Positions 22,736 through 35,325 of a stretch of DNA of 64,000 bases are shown here, in pieces; positions within the stretch are counted from its first letter, which is position 1; each line of letters opens with the position of its first letter. The translations under genes and the position numbers were made by a program. Source of the stretch: Nephrocerus scutellatus (taxonomy: Eukaryota; Arthropoda; Insecta; Diptera; Pipunculidae); contig OX352762.1 of the NCBI GenBank assembly GCA_947095585.1, forward strand, positions 117,830,930-117,894,929, in the 5' to 3' direction. The notes beneath the pieces were generated by a model. It was given only the letters and a program-made list of their open reading frames with translations, did not search any database and was not told the DNA's origin.

Positions 22736-23499
22736 CGCACATAGTAATTGGCTGCTTTTTGCAAAATTGAAGTTAGCGTCGTTGTTATTCTGATTCTGTA
22801 CTAAGGTACAGTTCTAAGGCACTGTTGTTAAAACTTTCTAATTTACAATACTATCTTTAGTTATGTTATGACTTATTCCCAATTATCGTTTCCGAAAAAC
22901 AGCAACATCACTAAACCCTTTCTCTGGTACGATATTTTCTGCGTATCAAAATTGATTATCTATGGAGCATTCTGCTGTTGGAAAGTGTTTTGTGGTGATC
23001 GAAGATGATCTACAGCGCAACTTTCTTTTAGTATGTTCATCTAGTCTATCTGTTTCCAACCATACGCGTTACTGTGCGGATTGCTTGCTGTTAAGACTAT
23101 TATTGTACCTCACAATATTAAATATCAGGCCCCAATGGCCCGTTAGATAGATTATCATTCTTAGACATTCCTTACCCAAGGAAGTTATTATATGAATAAA
23201 GAAATAAAGTACCTGCAGTACTCTCTTATTGGGGTTGACAAAGCTGTCTTTCCCAGGACTTTATTTTTGCTCTGGCCAGTAGCCCAATTGACTCCACTGA
23301 AGAAAAGAAAAGGAAGCATTTTCTAGTTCATCCTGAGTTTCATTACCAGGAATCCCTTTTTGGCCAGAAGCCTAGTTTTTCCTTTGATTCTTCGCCAGGA
23401 ATTGCAGGGCGTCAAAACAGCATCTAATGTGCCTTGAGTTTACCGATTGACCGTCTGACTTTCCGAATACATAGTGCTTGCAGCGCCTTTTATACCCTT

Positions 23500-24085
23500 G
23501 TAATAATAATTTTTGGCGCGACAAACCTTTGCGGTCTAAGGCTTAGCTTCTCGCGACCCTTATCTAAGTTAATTTTAGCGCAGACTTAGAGTGAATTTAG
23601 TCATGGAAGACACTTTAGTATCGAAACTTTTTTATTGGATCCACAAACACCAGCAATCCCTCCATATTCTATATTAGATCCGTCACTGCACCAAACAAAC
23701 CATACATATCGAGTCTTGAGTCCTACCTTTCGCAATCGAAAAAATTAACCTCAAATAGCATACCAAAACAGTATTCGCTGGCCTTTTTGTAAGAGACGGT
23801 AGAGATCATGTCCGCTTCAAGGATTAAGTTAAGAAACTATGGCTACCCACAAAACCAGCTGGCCTGTACTTATTCGTTAGCTATGGATTGATTGCCTATC
23901 TGGTAGGCAGCCGTTTTTTCTACAAAGATATGTAAAGGACCTTAAATTTAAAGCCATAGCCGAAAGGCGAATTGAAAACCCTTCCATGACAGTTCTTATT
24001 CTCGGACGTCGGACATTCGCGAGAGCTGGAAACGTGAAAAACATTTTTTTAGTTTTTCTGGATTTCGAACTTCCAACTTGTAGCT
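23500..24085 (-). mobile_element. tRNA-derived SINE, copy C, interrupted
   Basis: The tail (GGTCGCGAGAAGCTAAGCC... near 23562-23505) and the middle (ACGTCCGAGAATAAGAACTG near 24010-23990, running to GAAATCCAGAAAAAC near 24065) are separated by about 350 bp of unrelated sequence. The order is right for a single copy with an insertion. Confidence 0.55.
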
Positions 24086-24480
24086 TTGCATAGCTAGATA
24101 GAATACAAAACCGCGTGCTCAAACTTATCGGCGTCGCAAATATAGCGAATTCAATAGATTCGCTTGAACACCACAGGAACGTTTCCAGCTTGTTACTGTT
24201 TTATCGTATCTTCCACCAGTGGTGCTCAAGAAAAATAGCCAGCTGCATGCCTCTCCTTGAATTCAACCGCAATACTCGTTGCGCTCTTAATGCTCATCAG
24301 TTTACCCTCAAGCCCATCTTCGGAGGTACAGTTCAATTTAGGGATTCGTTCTTCAGCCGTACCACACGTATGTGGAATGCTCTGCCTAGCAGAAGACAGA
24401 GGTCTTCCCACATCACTATGATTCACAGGCTTTCAAAACACGAGCTCATAGACATCTCCTCTTTTCTCCTCCTTTTCCTT
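24080..24480 (+). pseudogene. non-LTR retrotransposon, reverse transcriptase C-terminal end
   Basis: An open frame encodes LDRIQNRVLKLIG, then DSLEHHRNVSSLLLFYRIFH, QWCSRK, NTRCALNAHQFTLK and SFFSRTTRMWNALPS. The order R-V-LIG, SLEHRR-V-SL--FY and PRT-R-WN-LP is typical of the 3' end of CR1/Jockey-like ORF2 proteins. The frame is intact for about 130 codons but nothing of the RT core precedes it. Confidence 0.72.
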
Positions 24481-25164
24481 AACACGCTGTTTCAAGCATA
24501 TAGCCAAGCATTATAAGGGTGCGAACCCCTTTTAGAGTGCGCGAGTTATAAAAAAAGCTGCTGTAATTCCAAGACGGACACATATTTAAAGTTTAACTTC
24601 ATTAACGTAGACATTTCAAGAACCTTCATCCAAGATGCATAAAATGGAATATCGGTTTGCTTTTCTCTCAAAATCCGTATTCTTAGAACATTCCTCTATG
24701 TGCCACAGAACGGTTTACCTACCAAATGTCACCATAGAGCTGGTAAATGCAGTCCTGATGCTCCTACCTACTACCCTACTGTTCTTTGGCTGCTTTATTG
24801 CTCTGCTAAATTCTTATACATTCCATGGGTGCAGAATATTGTTTTTTTTAAACTCAATATGCTTTGCATTTTCCAATCTGTAGATATATGCGAAAATAAA
24901 TTTACGGGAAAGATTGCTTAATTATAATTTAGTGCATAACACAAAACTTGTAGGTAATTAACGATCAAAGATTTCCTCTACGTTACAAATATTTTTAATT
25001 TTTCCTTTCACTCTTTCTCCTCATTGCACTTTACTCGTACATGGAACGAATATAATAATTTTCTGCTCTTTAATGATTTGTTGTTTATTGCTTAGAAAGT
25101 CATAAATTTAATTAATTTATTAGTCACCGTTTTATTCAGTAGCAAGTGGTAAACAAGTGCTCAG

Positions 25165-25195
25165 TAGCTCAGTGGGTAATGATTTCAAGATTTTT
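25165..25195 (+). mobile_element. possible tRNA-like SINE A box
   Basis: AGTAGCTCAGTGGGTAATGA matches a pol III A box, but no B box was found in the following 60 bases. Offered only as a fragment. Confidence 0.25.
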
Positions 25196-25429
25196 CTCCA
25201 ATGACAAACAAAAATGAGTATTGGTGTGATGATACTCTTATATAAACCATAAGTTTTTCTCTTTTCCGATAATTCAGCACAATGACTTGACCTATGGACG
25301 GTTTTTCTCGCTTTTAAAAAAAATTACTATCAGATGATGAACTTAAAAGATACACTCAATATTAGTAGTTATATCAATGCATGCAATATTTGTAACAGTT
25401 CAAAATTATAATTGAACTAAGTAGCTTTT

Positions 25430-25980
25430 TCCGGGCGCTCCGCCACACGCATACATAAACCCCTGCCTTGCCATCACTACCACGGGAGGGATGTACTATT
25501 GGTTAAACCTAAACAAAGCGACACCTCGATTGTATTCGCACTATGTGGTTTACCGATATTTTGTTAATAGTTTTTTGTTAAGAAGTTTCAGTTCAATCGG
25601 CTGTCTAGTTTTTATGTTTTAGTGTCGTATTACAAACCAACCGACATTAATTTTTATAAACATTTATATATATATAGATTCTAGTACGTACAAAGCAACG
25701 CAGCACATAGCACACAGTCATCATGATGCTACTATAGGCGTGATGTTTGTACAAAACATAGCACAGAAAACAGCACAGCACATAGTCGTTCCGATGCGCG
25801 ACCGTTTTTTCGTCGGCTTTAGTTGTTTAGTTACAAAATCGATCGCCATGAAAGGCTAATATATAGCCTATGTTTACGCTTAAAGTTCATTCTAAATATT
25901 GGCGAAAGAATTTATGAAATCGGTCCAGTAGTTCCGAAGATTACCTCCTACACATTAGTATAGATTTAGATTAAGATATA
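25430..25980. repeat. dispersed repeat sequence, partly GCACAGCACATAG-rich
   Basis: Features include CCGGGCGCTCCGCCACACGC at the start, GGTCCAGTAGTTCCGAAGAT near the end and ATATATAGATT / TAGATTTAGATTA at both edges, which resemble the non-coding repeats near 11150 and 20370. A short CACAGCACATAG-type tandem lies at 25690-25790. No coding capacity was seen. Confidence 0.4.
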
Positions 25981-26546
25981 AATAATCATTCAAAAAGTTG
26001 ATAACAAATTCATACCATTATAATATTAATAATAACAACTAGAACCTACTCAGATGTACTTATATACTCGTATAACATGGACCACCTCCACCGTGTCACA
26101 ATCAAATTAGCCATTTCCTCAATATACCACGATGAGTTAAGAATCAAAAAAGGTCGAATAATAAAGATCTTGGAAAGTATTTTGACGTATTTCTTAAGTA
26201 CACACAATTTGTATGCAACAATTTGAAACAACTGTACGTGTGCGAGCATCATAGTACACATACTAGGATAATGACACAACGACGGCATATGTCGTTAGTC
26301 GTTAATTTATAATAATAAATAATAAACGAGCAAATAAAAAATGTTCCAGTATTGCGGTTGGAGCGGCTTCCATCGCAGATGACGTACTGCTAGCTCAGTT
26401 CATTTTAGTTCAGCTGTAAGTACGCTGTATGCAATCTGATTGTATCTTTGAGATACAATATTATTCCTCATTCTACAATTTCGAAGATGTTAACGAAAAT
26501 TTGCTGTAGTGTGGGCTGGAGATGGGGGTTGTTCAAAGTTCAGACA

Positions 26547-26642
26547 ATGAGATGGATTCTAGTATTTGCTCTCCTTCTGTTGAGCATCAATAAATGCACT
26601 CTATCGTTGGGGAGTGGAAAACGAAATTCGTTATTTTGCTGA
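26547..26642 (+). CDS. possible tiny secreted peptide ORF
   Basis: An ATG at 26547 opens 31 codons: MRWILVFALLLLSINKC, then a short tail containing GSGKR and ending in Cys and TGA. The start resembles a signal peptide and GKR resembles a neuropeptide amidation/cleavage site. It is too short to be convincing and sits within a larger open frame starting further upstream. I recognise no family. Confidence 0.15.
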   Translation: MRWILVFALLLLSINKCTLSLGSGKRNSLFC

Positions 26643-27769
26643 AAATTAAATTGTAGTCGAAGTCGCCTGCTGCAGTCAAGCTATGTATATGCTGGAGACG
26701 ATCGCAACGGTCCATTCTTATGGTAATGCGTGTATGACAGTTGCGTGCCAACGTCTTATAATAGCAATTACCGACGTTGAGGGATGCTTAAACAGCAGCA
26801 ATAGAGTTTGTTATGAATTTTTATTAAATTTAAATTGAGAATTTCTTTCAATTGGCTAAATTATACACATGTATGTTTGCCTATGCACAGGGTGGATCAG
26901 TAATTCAGTTATAACAAAAAAATTACTTACCATAAAAAACATAAATCAAATTATGAATTAACATATGCTAATCTGTAAGCTGCCGTAAGGGTCGATTATA
27001 ATAGACTTTTGCGTGCATGGACTAGTGTCAAATATTAACGAGATGCTTGCTTATGTTTACCAAATTACAATAAATCTTTATAACGAAATTTCGCCAGCAA
27101 AATTGTCTCTGTTTGTATCAAAAAGACAAATGTCAAATTTACATATGTAAAGGGCGACCTGAATCGCTCGCGTCTATGCGCGCGAAAGTGAACGAAAACT
27201 TATCGAATAGGAGCTCAACTCTATTAGAACCACACAATACACTTTCTATGTATTCGCAAATTCACCTATGCATGCTCATGCTGGCAAATGTCCATTATAA
27301 TTTCTTCTAACTTTTGTTAAAACATAACTCACTTTCATTTACTTATGGCTTCGAAAATAAAGTTAAATTTGATTCGTACCTCACTTTACGCCAGTGCCGT
27401 CGTCGTCTCAGTTGATACAAAACGATAGCAAATGGTTTTGACAGCGGCGAAAACAAGGGTATTCAAATTACGGTATCAAAATGACAGTACTTGGGCTAAC
27501 TTTCGATTGGTCCTTTCTTTCCGTACTTGGTCAAAAGTGCACTATAGTTCCATCTTAAAATTGTAATAACAGAATTATTTATGGTTGTTTTAAAACTGTC
27601 ACAGAGTTTTATAAAATACCTCAATAGTCTAAAAATCGGCATTTCAGTATGCAAATTTGGTCGAAAATATCCGGTTCGGTTCCATCTTTAGTCTTTAGTC
27701 GAGAAAATACTCCTAAGATTTTGGGTTTTTTCTACCGGTTATCAATCAATACAAACTTGAGTTATTGAG

Positions 27770-28360
27770 CTAGTGCCGAGGTTATTTTGGTTTTAGAAGT
27801 GTCAATCTTCAACCCCACGTCATTTGGTACCTCTTCACACTTGCTGTCCCTTGGTGCAGATCCATAATCCTGTGAGAAAGTAAACAAACATCGTCAGCGT
27901 AGTCCAGATGTTTGAGTTGAGACGTAAGAGTCCCACGAATTCCTCAGTTTCAATTAAACAAAGTTGCGCGGAGCACATCACTAATCACGATAATAAAAAA
28001 AGTATCGGCGATAGAATGCAACCTTGTCGAATCCCACTTAGGATCTCGAATTCCTCTGAGAATTTTCCTCTCTGTAGAACATTTCATTTAGTCCCATCTT
28101 TAGAAATTTTCCTCTATGAGAATTTTTTTCTATGTAGATCATTACATTTAGTCCCATCTCTCTACAAGAGGATAATAAAAGCTGTGCTGATGTTGTTGGA
28201 GCGGCTCTGCGAGAATACCATATAGTCCTACCGCCTTGTTGTTCTTTATAGCTCGTTGTAGCGGTAACGATCTCGTCTTTACTGGGATTGGAGGAGCGAA
28301 TCCGGGAAATTGTAACTTCGGACAGTCTAGTTTGATTTGGATGCATATCGTTAGCAAATA
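27770..28360 (-). pseudogene. RTE-like reverse transcriptase fragment
   Basis: On the reverse strand RFPDF-type FAPPIP is followed by KNNKAVGLYGILAEPLQ, the RT finger motif (K--KA-G-DGI-AE). After a deletion, GIRQGCILSPILFLL and LRLNSNIWTTLTMFVYFLTG follow, the latter a damaged catalytic Y-DD region, ending near VEDWHF-N-NN (KINTAKTK-like). Frameshifts are frequent. With 28860-29360 it probably forms one element. Confidence 0.65.
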
Positions 28361-28578
28361 GACCGTATAAAAATGTTCCTTTCTTCGCTTGAGCTGATCA
28401 TTATCCGAAACGAGAACGGAACCTCTAAGCTTTTTACAAGATGTTTGTAGAGCTAGTGATTATATAAACGATTCTGCTATCGCACCAGCTCTCTGCTTCA
28501 CAAGCCAGGGGATTGATATAGTTACGTTTGTCACGTCGCACGCTACGTTACACTTCTCTCATTTTCATTCGATATGTA

Positions 28579-28853
28579 CGCCGTGGCTCAGTGGATAATT
28601 GCATGGACTTCCCAGTAACACCAACACTATTTTTACAGTCCCACGTCTCGCGAATGTCTGAAAAACGTCGGAGAGTAATAACTTGTCACGATAAGCTTCT
28701 CAATTCGTCGTTCGGATACGGCTTTCAATTGTAGGTCCCTTCCATTTGTGTGCAAAAATATTCATGCACAACACAAATGGTCGCGAAAAGCTAGGCCTTG
28801 GACCGCAACGGTCTGTTGTCGCGCCGAATATATTTTATTATTTTATTATTATT
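28579..28853 (+). mobile_element. tRNA-derived SINE, copy D
   Basis: It starts CGCCGTGGCTCAGTGGATAA with a perfect pol III A box (TGGCTCAGTGG), loses part of the B box, and continues through CTCGCGAATGTCTGAAAAAC, CTTCTCAATTCGTCGTTCGG and GGCCTTGGACCGCAACGGTC to an ATT-rich tail. It lies between the RT and endonuclease parts of an RTE-like element on the other strand, so it probably inserted there. Confidence 0.72.
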
Positions 28854-28859
28854 TTTAAA

Positions 28860-29360
28860 GGAATTCTAGCTCGTTCCTCCCTGCTTCTGGGGTACGAGCT
28901 CTTAGTAGCTTACGTTCTTCTATCCGCGTCCAGGTATCCTCGGTAGGCCACGTTGTACGTCTTGCCTGTCTTCTACCAACAATGCTTTCCGCTCTAGATG
29001 TGAAAACATTTTTCACAGCGTTTCAATGTTCTTGGATGGTTGTCGACAGTGTGCTGCTGATTGCTTCTGCTACTCCATAAGTTGTTGGCGTACTGAGGGG
29101 ATCTTTAGCCGGTCGATGTTATACCTAGGCATACTGGTGATATTGCAGAGCCTTTGAACAGATGCTGTACGTGACTGGGCAGTAGCTATTATAAGGTGAT
29201 GATCTCATACCAGCTCCACATCGGCTACTTATCTGTTTCGGACATTTAAAAGAAAGCTTCTCAAACGTCGACTGATCGCCAAATGGTCGATTTGGTTGGA
29301 CGATGCTTGCCTGTCAGATGACACCCAGCTGACTTTGTGGTAGGTCTTACTTAAATTAGA
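28860..29360 (-). pseudogene. RTE-like endonuclease C-terminal fragment
   Basis: On the reverse strand HKVSWVSSDRQASSNQIDHL leads to AISRRLRSFLLNVRNR, then VADVE and HHLIIATAQ, and finally RYNIDRLK. This is the HK-TWVSPD, NQIDH, SRR-R-SL-DVR, DH-LV-A and F-V-RL series of RTE-like AP endonucleases and the linker to the RT. Several stops occur. Confidence 0.65.
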
Positions 29361-29364
29361 AACG

Positions 29365-31715
29365 TTAGACCGTTCAAACTTGCAATTCTAGCCTACATGT
29401 ATAAGGATTTACACATACAGTTGCCCGGGGACCACCACTAGGAGGTAAAGCAAGCACTACACAACTTTATTGTTGCCCTACTGGCTCAAAGTTTTGAGCA
29501 GTCAATAGTTTTCAGATCAATCGCAATGCAGATCCCCAACGTTCAGGTTGCATTTAAAGTTTGCGGTTAATGTAACCTCAGTTATATTAAATGTAGATAA
29601 ATATTGGTTAACCTAGTGCAAAGATTTACTCCCAATGTGATTCCAAGCAAGAAGGCCATACATGCAACAACATCCAATAGAAGAAGATATTCCAAGATAT
29701 AGTTAACCGACATCTGACTAAACTTTTACTTTTATTCTTCAGTGATAATTGTGAAAAACACAAAACAAATAAACCATCAGACATAACATGCAATATTAAA
29801 TCCTCTTATCGTGAAAATAAAATTAAAGTCCCATACAATCATCCACACAGTCTCCTCCATCTGAAAAGATGCAAGTATATATCTTTTACATAAATCCAAA
29901 GGCGCATCGAAGCAACTCAAAAGATTTCCCTTTTAATCGTCAGCACGGCTAACAAAATTCATCGCATCTTTTGTGCAACCAAAGAGAAACTTTCAGTTTT
30001 TCTCTCGATTATAGCTTTGCCATAGGGATGTATCTTTTGCCGTTAACCTGCTGTACCATCGACGACTCGTTTTGGACACTTTGGAAAATTGCAAATTAAT
30101 GGTTACCAGCAGCCGCGTCAAAGACCACAATCTCACCTGCAACAAATATTGCCGCTTGCACATGTTTCTCGCCTAATTTATTTACACTTGATCTTGGACA
30201 TGCGGCTTCTCGTTTTCCATTGACAGTGTACGTTTACAACTTTAGCCGTTATCGTTTGCGGTGTTAATAAAAACGTTTGAGGCGTTTATTATGCCTTTTC
30301 CTTGGCGGCAGCCTTATTGATGATGCGAAGGTCGAAGGGTAATATCAAGCCGCCGCGCCGTGCGGTATGCTGGAGCGCAGCTGGTTTACTCGGCTGCCGC
30401 CGACAAACTTAGTAAAATGTCTAATCATAATATGGTTATTGCGTTTGATTTATTTTAGAAAGTTTTTTTTTCTTCCATTTCTATCACTTTACTCTCGTGG
30501 TGGTACTTTTTTTTTTGGTTTGCACTTTTTCTTTTAAACGGTCTACTAATTGATTGTTTTCTGTGTCAGTTGTTTGTGTAAACTGAAAGCGTTTTACAAA
30601 GCAATGAGTGGTCACACTTTCCTTTAGTTTACTAAAACTTGATAGTCCATCCATGTAATTATAAAGCACGCTGACATTTTCGACTAAAAGGACATAATAC
30701 ATATCCATAATAAGTAAGAAGTTGCACAAAAATCAACTTTACAATAAAAAGGTTGCCATCATTAGTTATCTATCCATATTTTATTTTACTTGAATTTGCC
30801 GGAATCACATCAGCATTTGCCAATCGAAGGTACGATTACCCTTTAGAAACAGTAATTTAAACTCAAAACGATTTCCTAATCATTCAGTGTAGTTACATTT
30901 ATTGCAACAGATATTTGCAATCATCATCACCATCACAATCATCAGCATTCGCAGACATTTGCAATTAACTAAATGACATGCAGAACGTCATCTCACCCTC
31001 TCGTCAGTCCATTTTATGTATCATATCCACTTAATGTAACTGCCATCATAGCAAGCCATTGCACTCTCAACGCCCCTATACTGCTGTTCACACACGGACT
31101 GGATTGTACCGGCAATTAACGATGAACATTGAGTCCTCCACTGAGAGTCAATGACCACAACCAGTTCAGTTCAGATACAGAGTGCTGCAACATATATGAT
31201 GATATCCAGCAGGAAATGCGACTTTTCACTTTTCATTTGGATTCACTTGTGCTGATAGATATTGTTGCTGCAACATAATCTGTATACCACACTTATTGTG
31301 AACAAAGAGAAATTTGTTATTTATTCATTTGTGTGTTTGCTGAAGATGATCACTTCCACGAGAGTCTTCTTGATGATAAACCGTGTTAACCGATTACGAC
31401 CGCATGCGAGATGATGATGTTAAGTTTATGGGTAAACCACACTTATCAGCCCATATCATTTATATCAATGATGGATGGAGGTGCATCGCGGTAACCTGTT
31501 CCTTTCACTGTCCAATTTTGGTCATGAAATTCCATTCAAGTGAGTTTATGGGTCAGGCGCGATCTGCTATATAGACGGATATATTTGATTGCAGTTTATG
31601 CGGTTACGAGTAATGTACAAGTATTTTCCCTTTGTGAGTTTTAGAGAAATTCAAGAATCCATCGCATACTGTACAAGTATTTTCATTGATGCGATATAAT
31701 CTACAAAAAAGTTAC
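29365..31715. other. intron sequence, mostly unassigned
   Basis: It holds a GC-rich patch at 30290-30415 (CAAGCCGCCGCGCCGTGCGG) within AT-rich DNA. That could be an old coding or regulatory remnant, but no frame is convincing. Confidence 0.35.
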
Positions 31716-31721
31716 AATATA

Positions 31722-32908
31722 CAGGGTCTGGCGATCGAAGTGTTACTAAATACACGCTGATGTATCTGCTAAACGTGCTCATATCTTGACAAACGTAAGT
31801 ATGTATGTTTTTTTAAATCTACGGAAGCATATCGATATACGTCGTATTTGAATGGAATTCAAAGGTAACGTGATTGCATTGTTTTTGGCTGGGAAGTAAC
31901 AACCGGCATTTGTCAAACAGCTCCAGCTTTTAGATGTGAATAAAATGTTTGTATCTCGCGCTATTACACGTTACAACGATACTGTTAACATCGCAAAACG
32001 CCATGACGGCGGCCCTCCAAAAATAGCAACATCGCTAGAAATGGTTGGCAAAGTGAAAGCACTAATCAAGCGAAATCCATGACAAAGTGCGCAAAAACTG
32101 GCAAAAAATCTGCACGTGCCCAATAGTAGCATCTGATCGATATTGAAAAATGAACTTAACTGAAGACCTGCAATATTTAAAAAGGGCAAAATTTAACAAC
32201 GGTTCAAATGCCAGTTCGACTTGAACCGCACGAACATAACGATCTCGTCATCTTGGTATTTTCTGATAAACAAATTTTTACGGTTCATCCGTCTACGTAC
32301 ACAAATAAAATGATTGTGTGTGGTTAGATGGCAAGTCCAACGACAATTTAGGCAAGCGAATTGCTCTTCGCAAAGAAGCGCCTTTTGTGATGGTTTGCGC
32401 AGCTGTAGCTGCAAATGGTCTTTCTACGTAGTCTTTATCGGTCAGGACGTTAAGGTGAATCGAGAAGTGTACCGGGGAAAGGTATTAAATTATGCGTCGC
32501 TACTTGGGCATACAACAGTAACAACTGGAAATTCCAACAGGCCTCAGCATAACCACATAAAGCTCGTTTGTCACAACAAGTTTTACAAAGTCACGTTCCA
32601 ATGCTCACCACTCTTGAATCCAATGGACTTCTCCATATGGTCCGTTTTGGAGGCGAAGGTATTGGCAAAAGGACATGATAGGAAAACAGCTCTTCATAGA
32701 TAATGGACCAAAATACCGACAGGTCACATTCGTGTGTGTTTGCTGAAGATGACATTCGTGCAGCATGCAATGCCTTCGTTGAGAGACTCGACGCTATCAT
32801 TCGCGCTAGTTACGTATTTTACTTAAAATTTGAAATGTTTTTGACATTCTCTAAAAAAATTTTAAAGTAATATTCATAAATGACAAAATTACAGCAATCG
32901 CCAGCCCA
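31722..32908 (+). mobile_element. degenerate mariner-type transposon with TA target site
   Basis: The left end CAGGGTCTGGCGATCG and the reverse complement of the right end (TGGGCTGGCGATTG) match, with TA on both sides (31720-31721 and 32909-32910). The 1.19-kb length fits mariner. Inside, HDGGPPKIATSLEMVGKVKA, then LIKRNP-QSAQKLAKNLHV, then near 32600-32680 SPLLNPMDFSIWSVLEAKVL are transposase segments; the last is the SPDLNP-D---WS-LE block with the catalytic Asp lost. Stops and frameshifts abound. Confidence 0.8.
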
Positions 32909-33639
32909 TAAAGCATGATCAACAAAGCTTAAGACACAAACGCTATTTCCGGAGTAATATTTTTTAGTTTTTTTTTATGAGAAAGCGTTCGGAAAAGACA
33001 TTTGAGTACTGTGGCACTTTAACACTATGAAAACTCATACGAAGTCAAGGACTAACCTAGTTATACAGACTGGCTATCAATTTTACTATAATGGAATTGG
33101 TTTATGATTATATGTTTTATAATATACCTAAAACGTTTAGTTTTTTTGCGGCATGAAAAGAAAGTTATTACTTTATCACAGATTAACTGGTATGGATCTT
33201 TCTAGTCTTCTTACAATGGGTTGAGTGTTAACTAACCTTGAGGCCTCTGAATTAATGTGTTGGGAATGCTTTGAGGTACATTTTTTTATCTCGTCTCATA
33301 TAGGGAATTTTGAGCTCTCTATGAAGAGCCGAATACTCAATGGGCATATACTATATTTCATAAGACTTTGTTTTGGAAAGTTTGAATGCTCTGTATATAA
33401 ATTTGTTAAGCACAGCCCTATATTTGAATGCCGCAGATTTAAAATCTGATTATAAACCGAAATTTTGCTATAGACTGGCAAGATTGATTTTTGCCCAATT
33501 AGCCAATATATAGATAATTGTATTTTAGAGTCAAGTTCTTTTTGTTTTGACATATTCTAAGCCCTTATTATCTGGCTTTAATTCCACGTGGAATTTCTAT
33601 TTAATTTATTGTGACCATAGGATGTGTTTTTTTTCCAGT

Positions 33640-34135
33640 TTTTAAATTCTCTATATTAACTTCACTTGCCCGTGGCCGGGTGGCTGGATGGCTGGCACAC
33701 CAAATCTTGTGATCAATTTTTAACCCACTTCCTATAGCCCGATTTTATTGAAATTTTGCACACATGTATATCTCCTATGACAACACTTTCTATTCTATTT
33801 CTATTAATTTGAGGCCCGTCGGGCCGCGGGGTCGGGGAGCTCCCATACAAATATTTTATAAAATTTTAAATTTTGTACACATGTGTGTCTTCGATGGAAA
33901 ATACTTTTTGTAAAAATTTGGATCGATCGGCCCCTTGGGGAGCCATATATACAATTTTTAAATATCGCTATATCGCATCAGATCACGGCAAAGTCTGAGC
34001 TCTGTGCTTTGTGAGCAGCGCTGTTCGCTGCCGCTGCGTCATTTGGTGGATGATTTTGCCACAAAACGAGCACGCAGTGTGTGTGTGTGTTTGTAACCCG
34101 GTTATAGAATTTACAAGAAAAATTTTAATTTTATG
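33640..34135 (+). repeat. minisatellite-bearing dispersed repeat, copy 3
   Basis: It starts TTTAAATTCTCTATATTAAC and CTTGCCCGTGGCCGGG with a GGCTGGATGGCTGG run, then the monomers (CCCGATTTTATTGAAATTTT... GCCGCGGGGTCGGGGAGCTCCC). Its end includes a GT run at 34075-34090 and ATTTTATGGGTTGTTTTTTTC, also seen at 47740. Confidence 0.65.
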
Positions 34136-34206
34136 GGTTGTTTTTTTCCTGCGTGAAATTCACATAGACAGATTTCGCTCGTTGAATTTGATTTGTCACT
34201 ATTTCA

Positions 34207-34935
34207 ATTTCAGAGCACTTTCATAAGTGGCTTAATGGCCAGCTAACTGAGGAAATGAAGGCTCCACCAATGACCAAATACCACACTATGCCGCTACTAC
34301 CAAGCATAGACGAAGTCAACAGAGCGATAAATCGGCTCAAAAATAATAGGGGCCCGAGATCATATGGTATCCCAGCGAAGGTGATTAAATCAGGAGGCCC
34401 CGAAGTACACCAAGCAATACATGAACTAATAATTTAATATGGGAGGAATAGGCGATGCCAGAAGAATGGCGAAGAGGCATTCTATGGCCCATACATAAGA
34501 AATGAGATATCACAACATGCAGCAATAATCGTGGTTGTTGAGTACCGCGTATAAGATTTTCTCTTCTATCCTTCAAGGCAGGATAGCCCCATATGCTAAA
34601 GTCATCATTGGTCAAACTGATCAGATTTACACCCTTTGGCAGGTAATGGAAAAATGTCTAGAGTTTCAAAACTCACTACACTATCTTTTTATAGACTTTA
34701 AAGCCACCTGTGATAGCATAGCCAAAGTAAAACTTTATAAAGCCATGCTAGAATTCGGCATCCCAAATAAACTGACACGACTATGTAGGTTGACCATGAT
34801 CAATGTTATAAGCTAAGTAAAAATATCCGAATCAATCTCAAGCGAATGCAGCATCTATAACGGGCTCCGACAAGGCGATGGATTGGCCTGAGTCCTCTTC
34901 AACCTGGCGTTGGAGAAAGTGATCCGTTTTTGAAC
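34207..34935 (+). pseudogene. RTE-like reverse transcriptase fragment
   Basis: Readable blocks in order are INRLKNNRGPRSYGIPAKVI, MPEEWRRGILWPIHKK, LLSTAYKIFSSILQGRIAPY, GQTDQIYTLWQVMEKCLEF, LHYLFIDFKATCDS (motif A with catalytic Asp), MLEFGIPNKLTRLCRLTM and NGLRQGDGLA followed by LFNLALEKVIR. The catalytic Y-DD is not reached: the copy is cut at about 34935. Two stops and several frameshifts are present. It starts where the repeat at 33640 ends. Confidence 0.8.
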
Positions 34936-35244
34936 CAAAAGGCTTCCAATAGCACAAATTTTCTAAAAGTCTTACAAGACTCTATTAAAAAGAAGGTCGA
35001 TACTACCCAAAAGGCGTGCTCTTAATTCATAACCCAGTACCGGTTGACAAAGTTCGTATTGCCATGGTAGATATGAAGTCATGTGCCTTCCAGGAATACG
35101 TTAAACCACCTTCCAGCCCTGAATTGGCATATAGTGAATATTTCATACAGAGGCTCAAAATATATAAATTTTCTTCCGAGAAATCTAGGCCAGCGGTACT
35201 TTTGTAAATAGCTTTATCTACATATTTGTTAACGACAACTTGTA

Positions 35245-35325
35245 ATATTTTCCCCGTTGTAATCGAACTCGAGGTATCTGGCACTTGCGTTACAAACGGT
35301 CGTCGACCCACTGAGCTATTTGTTT
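35245..35325 (-). mobile_element. tRNA-derived SINE head, third family
   Basis: On the reverse strand CAAATAGCTCAGTGGGTCGA carries an A box and GAGTTCGATTACAACGGGG a B box about 35 bases later. It is not a foldable tRNA. A transposon-derived origin is inferred. Confidence 0.45.
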
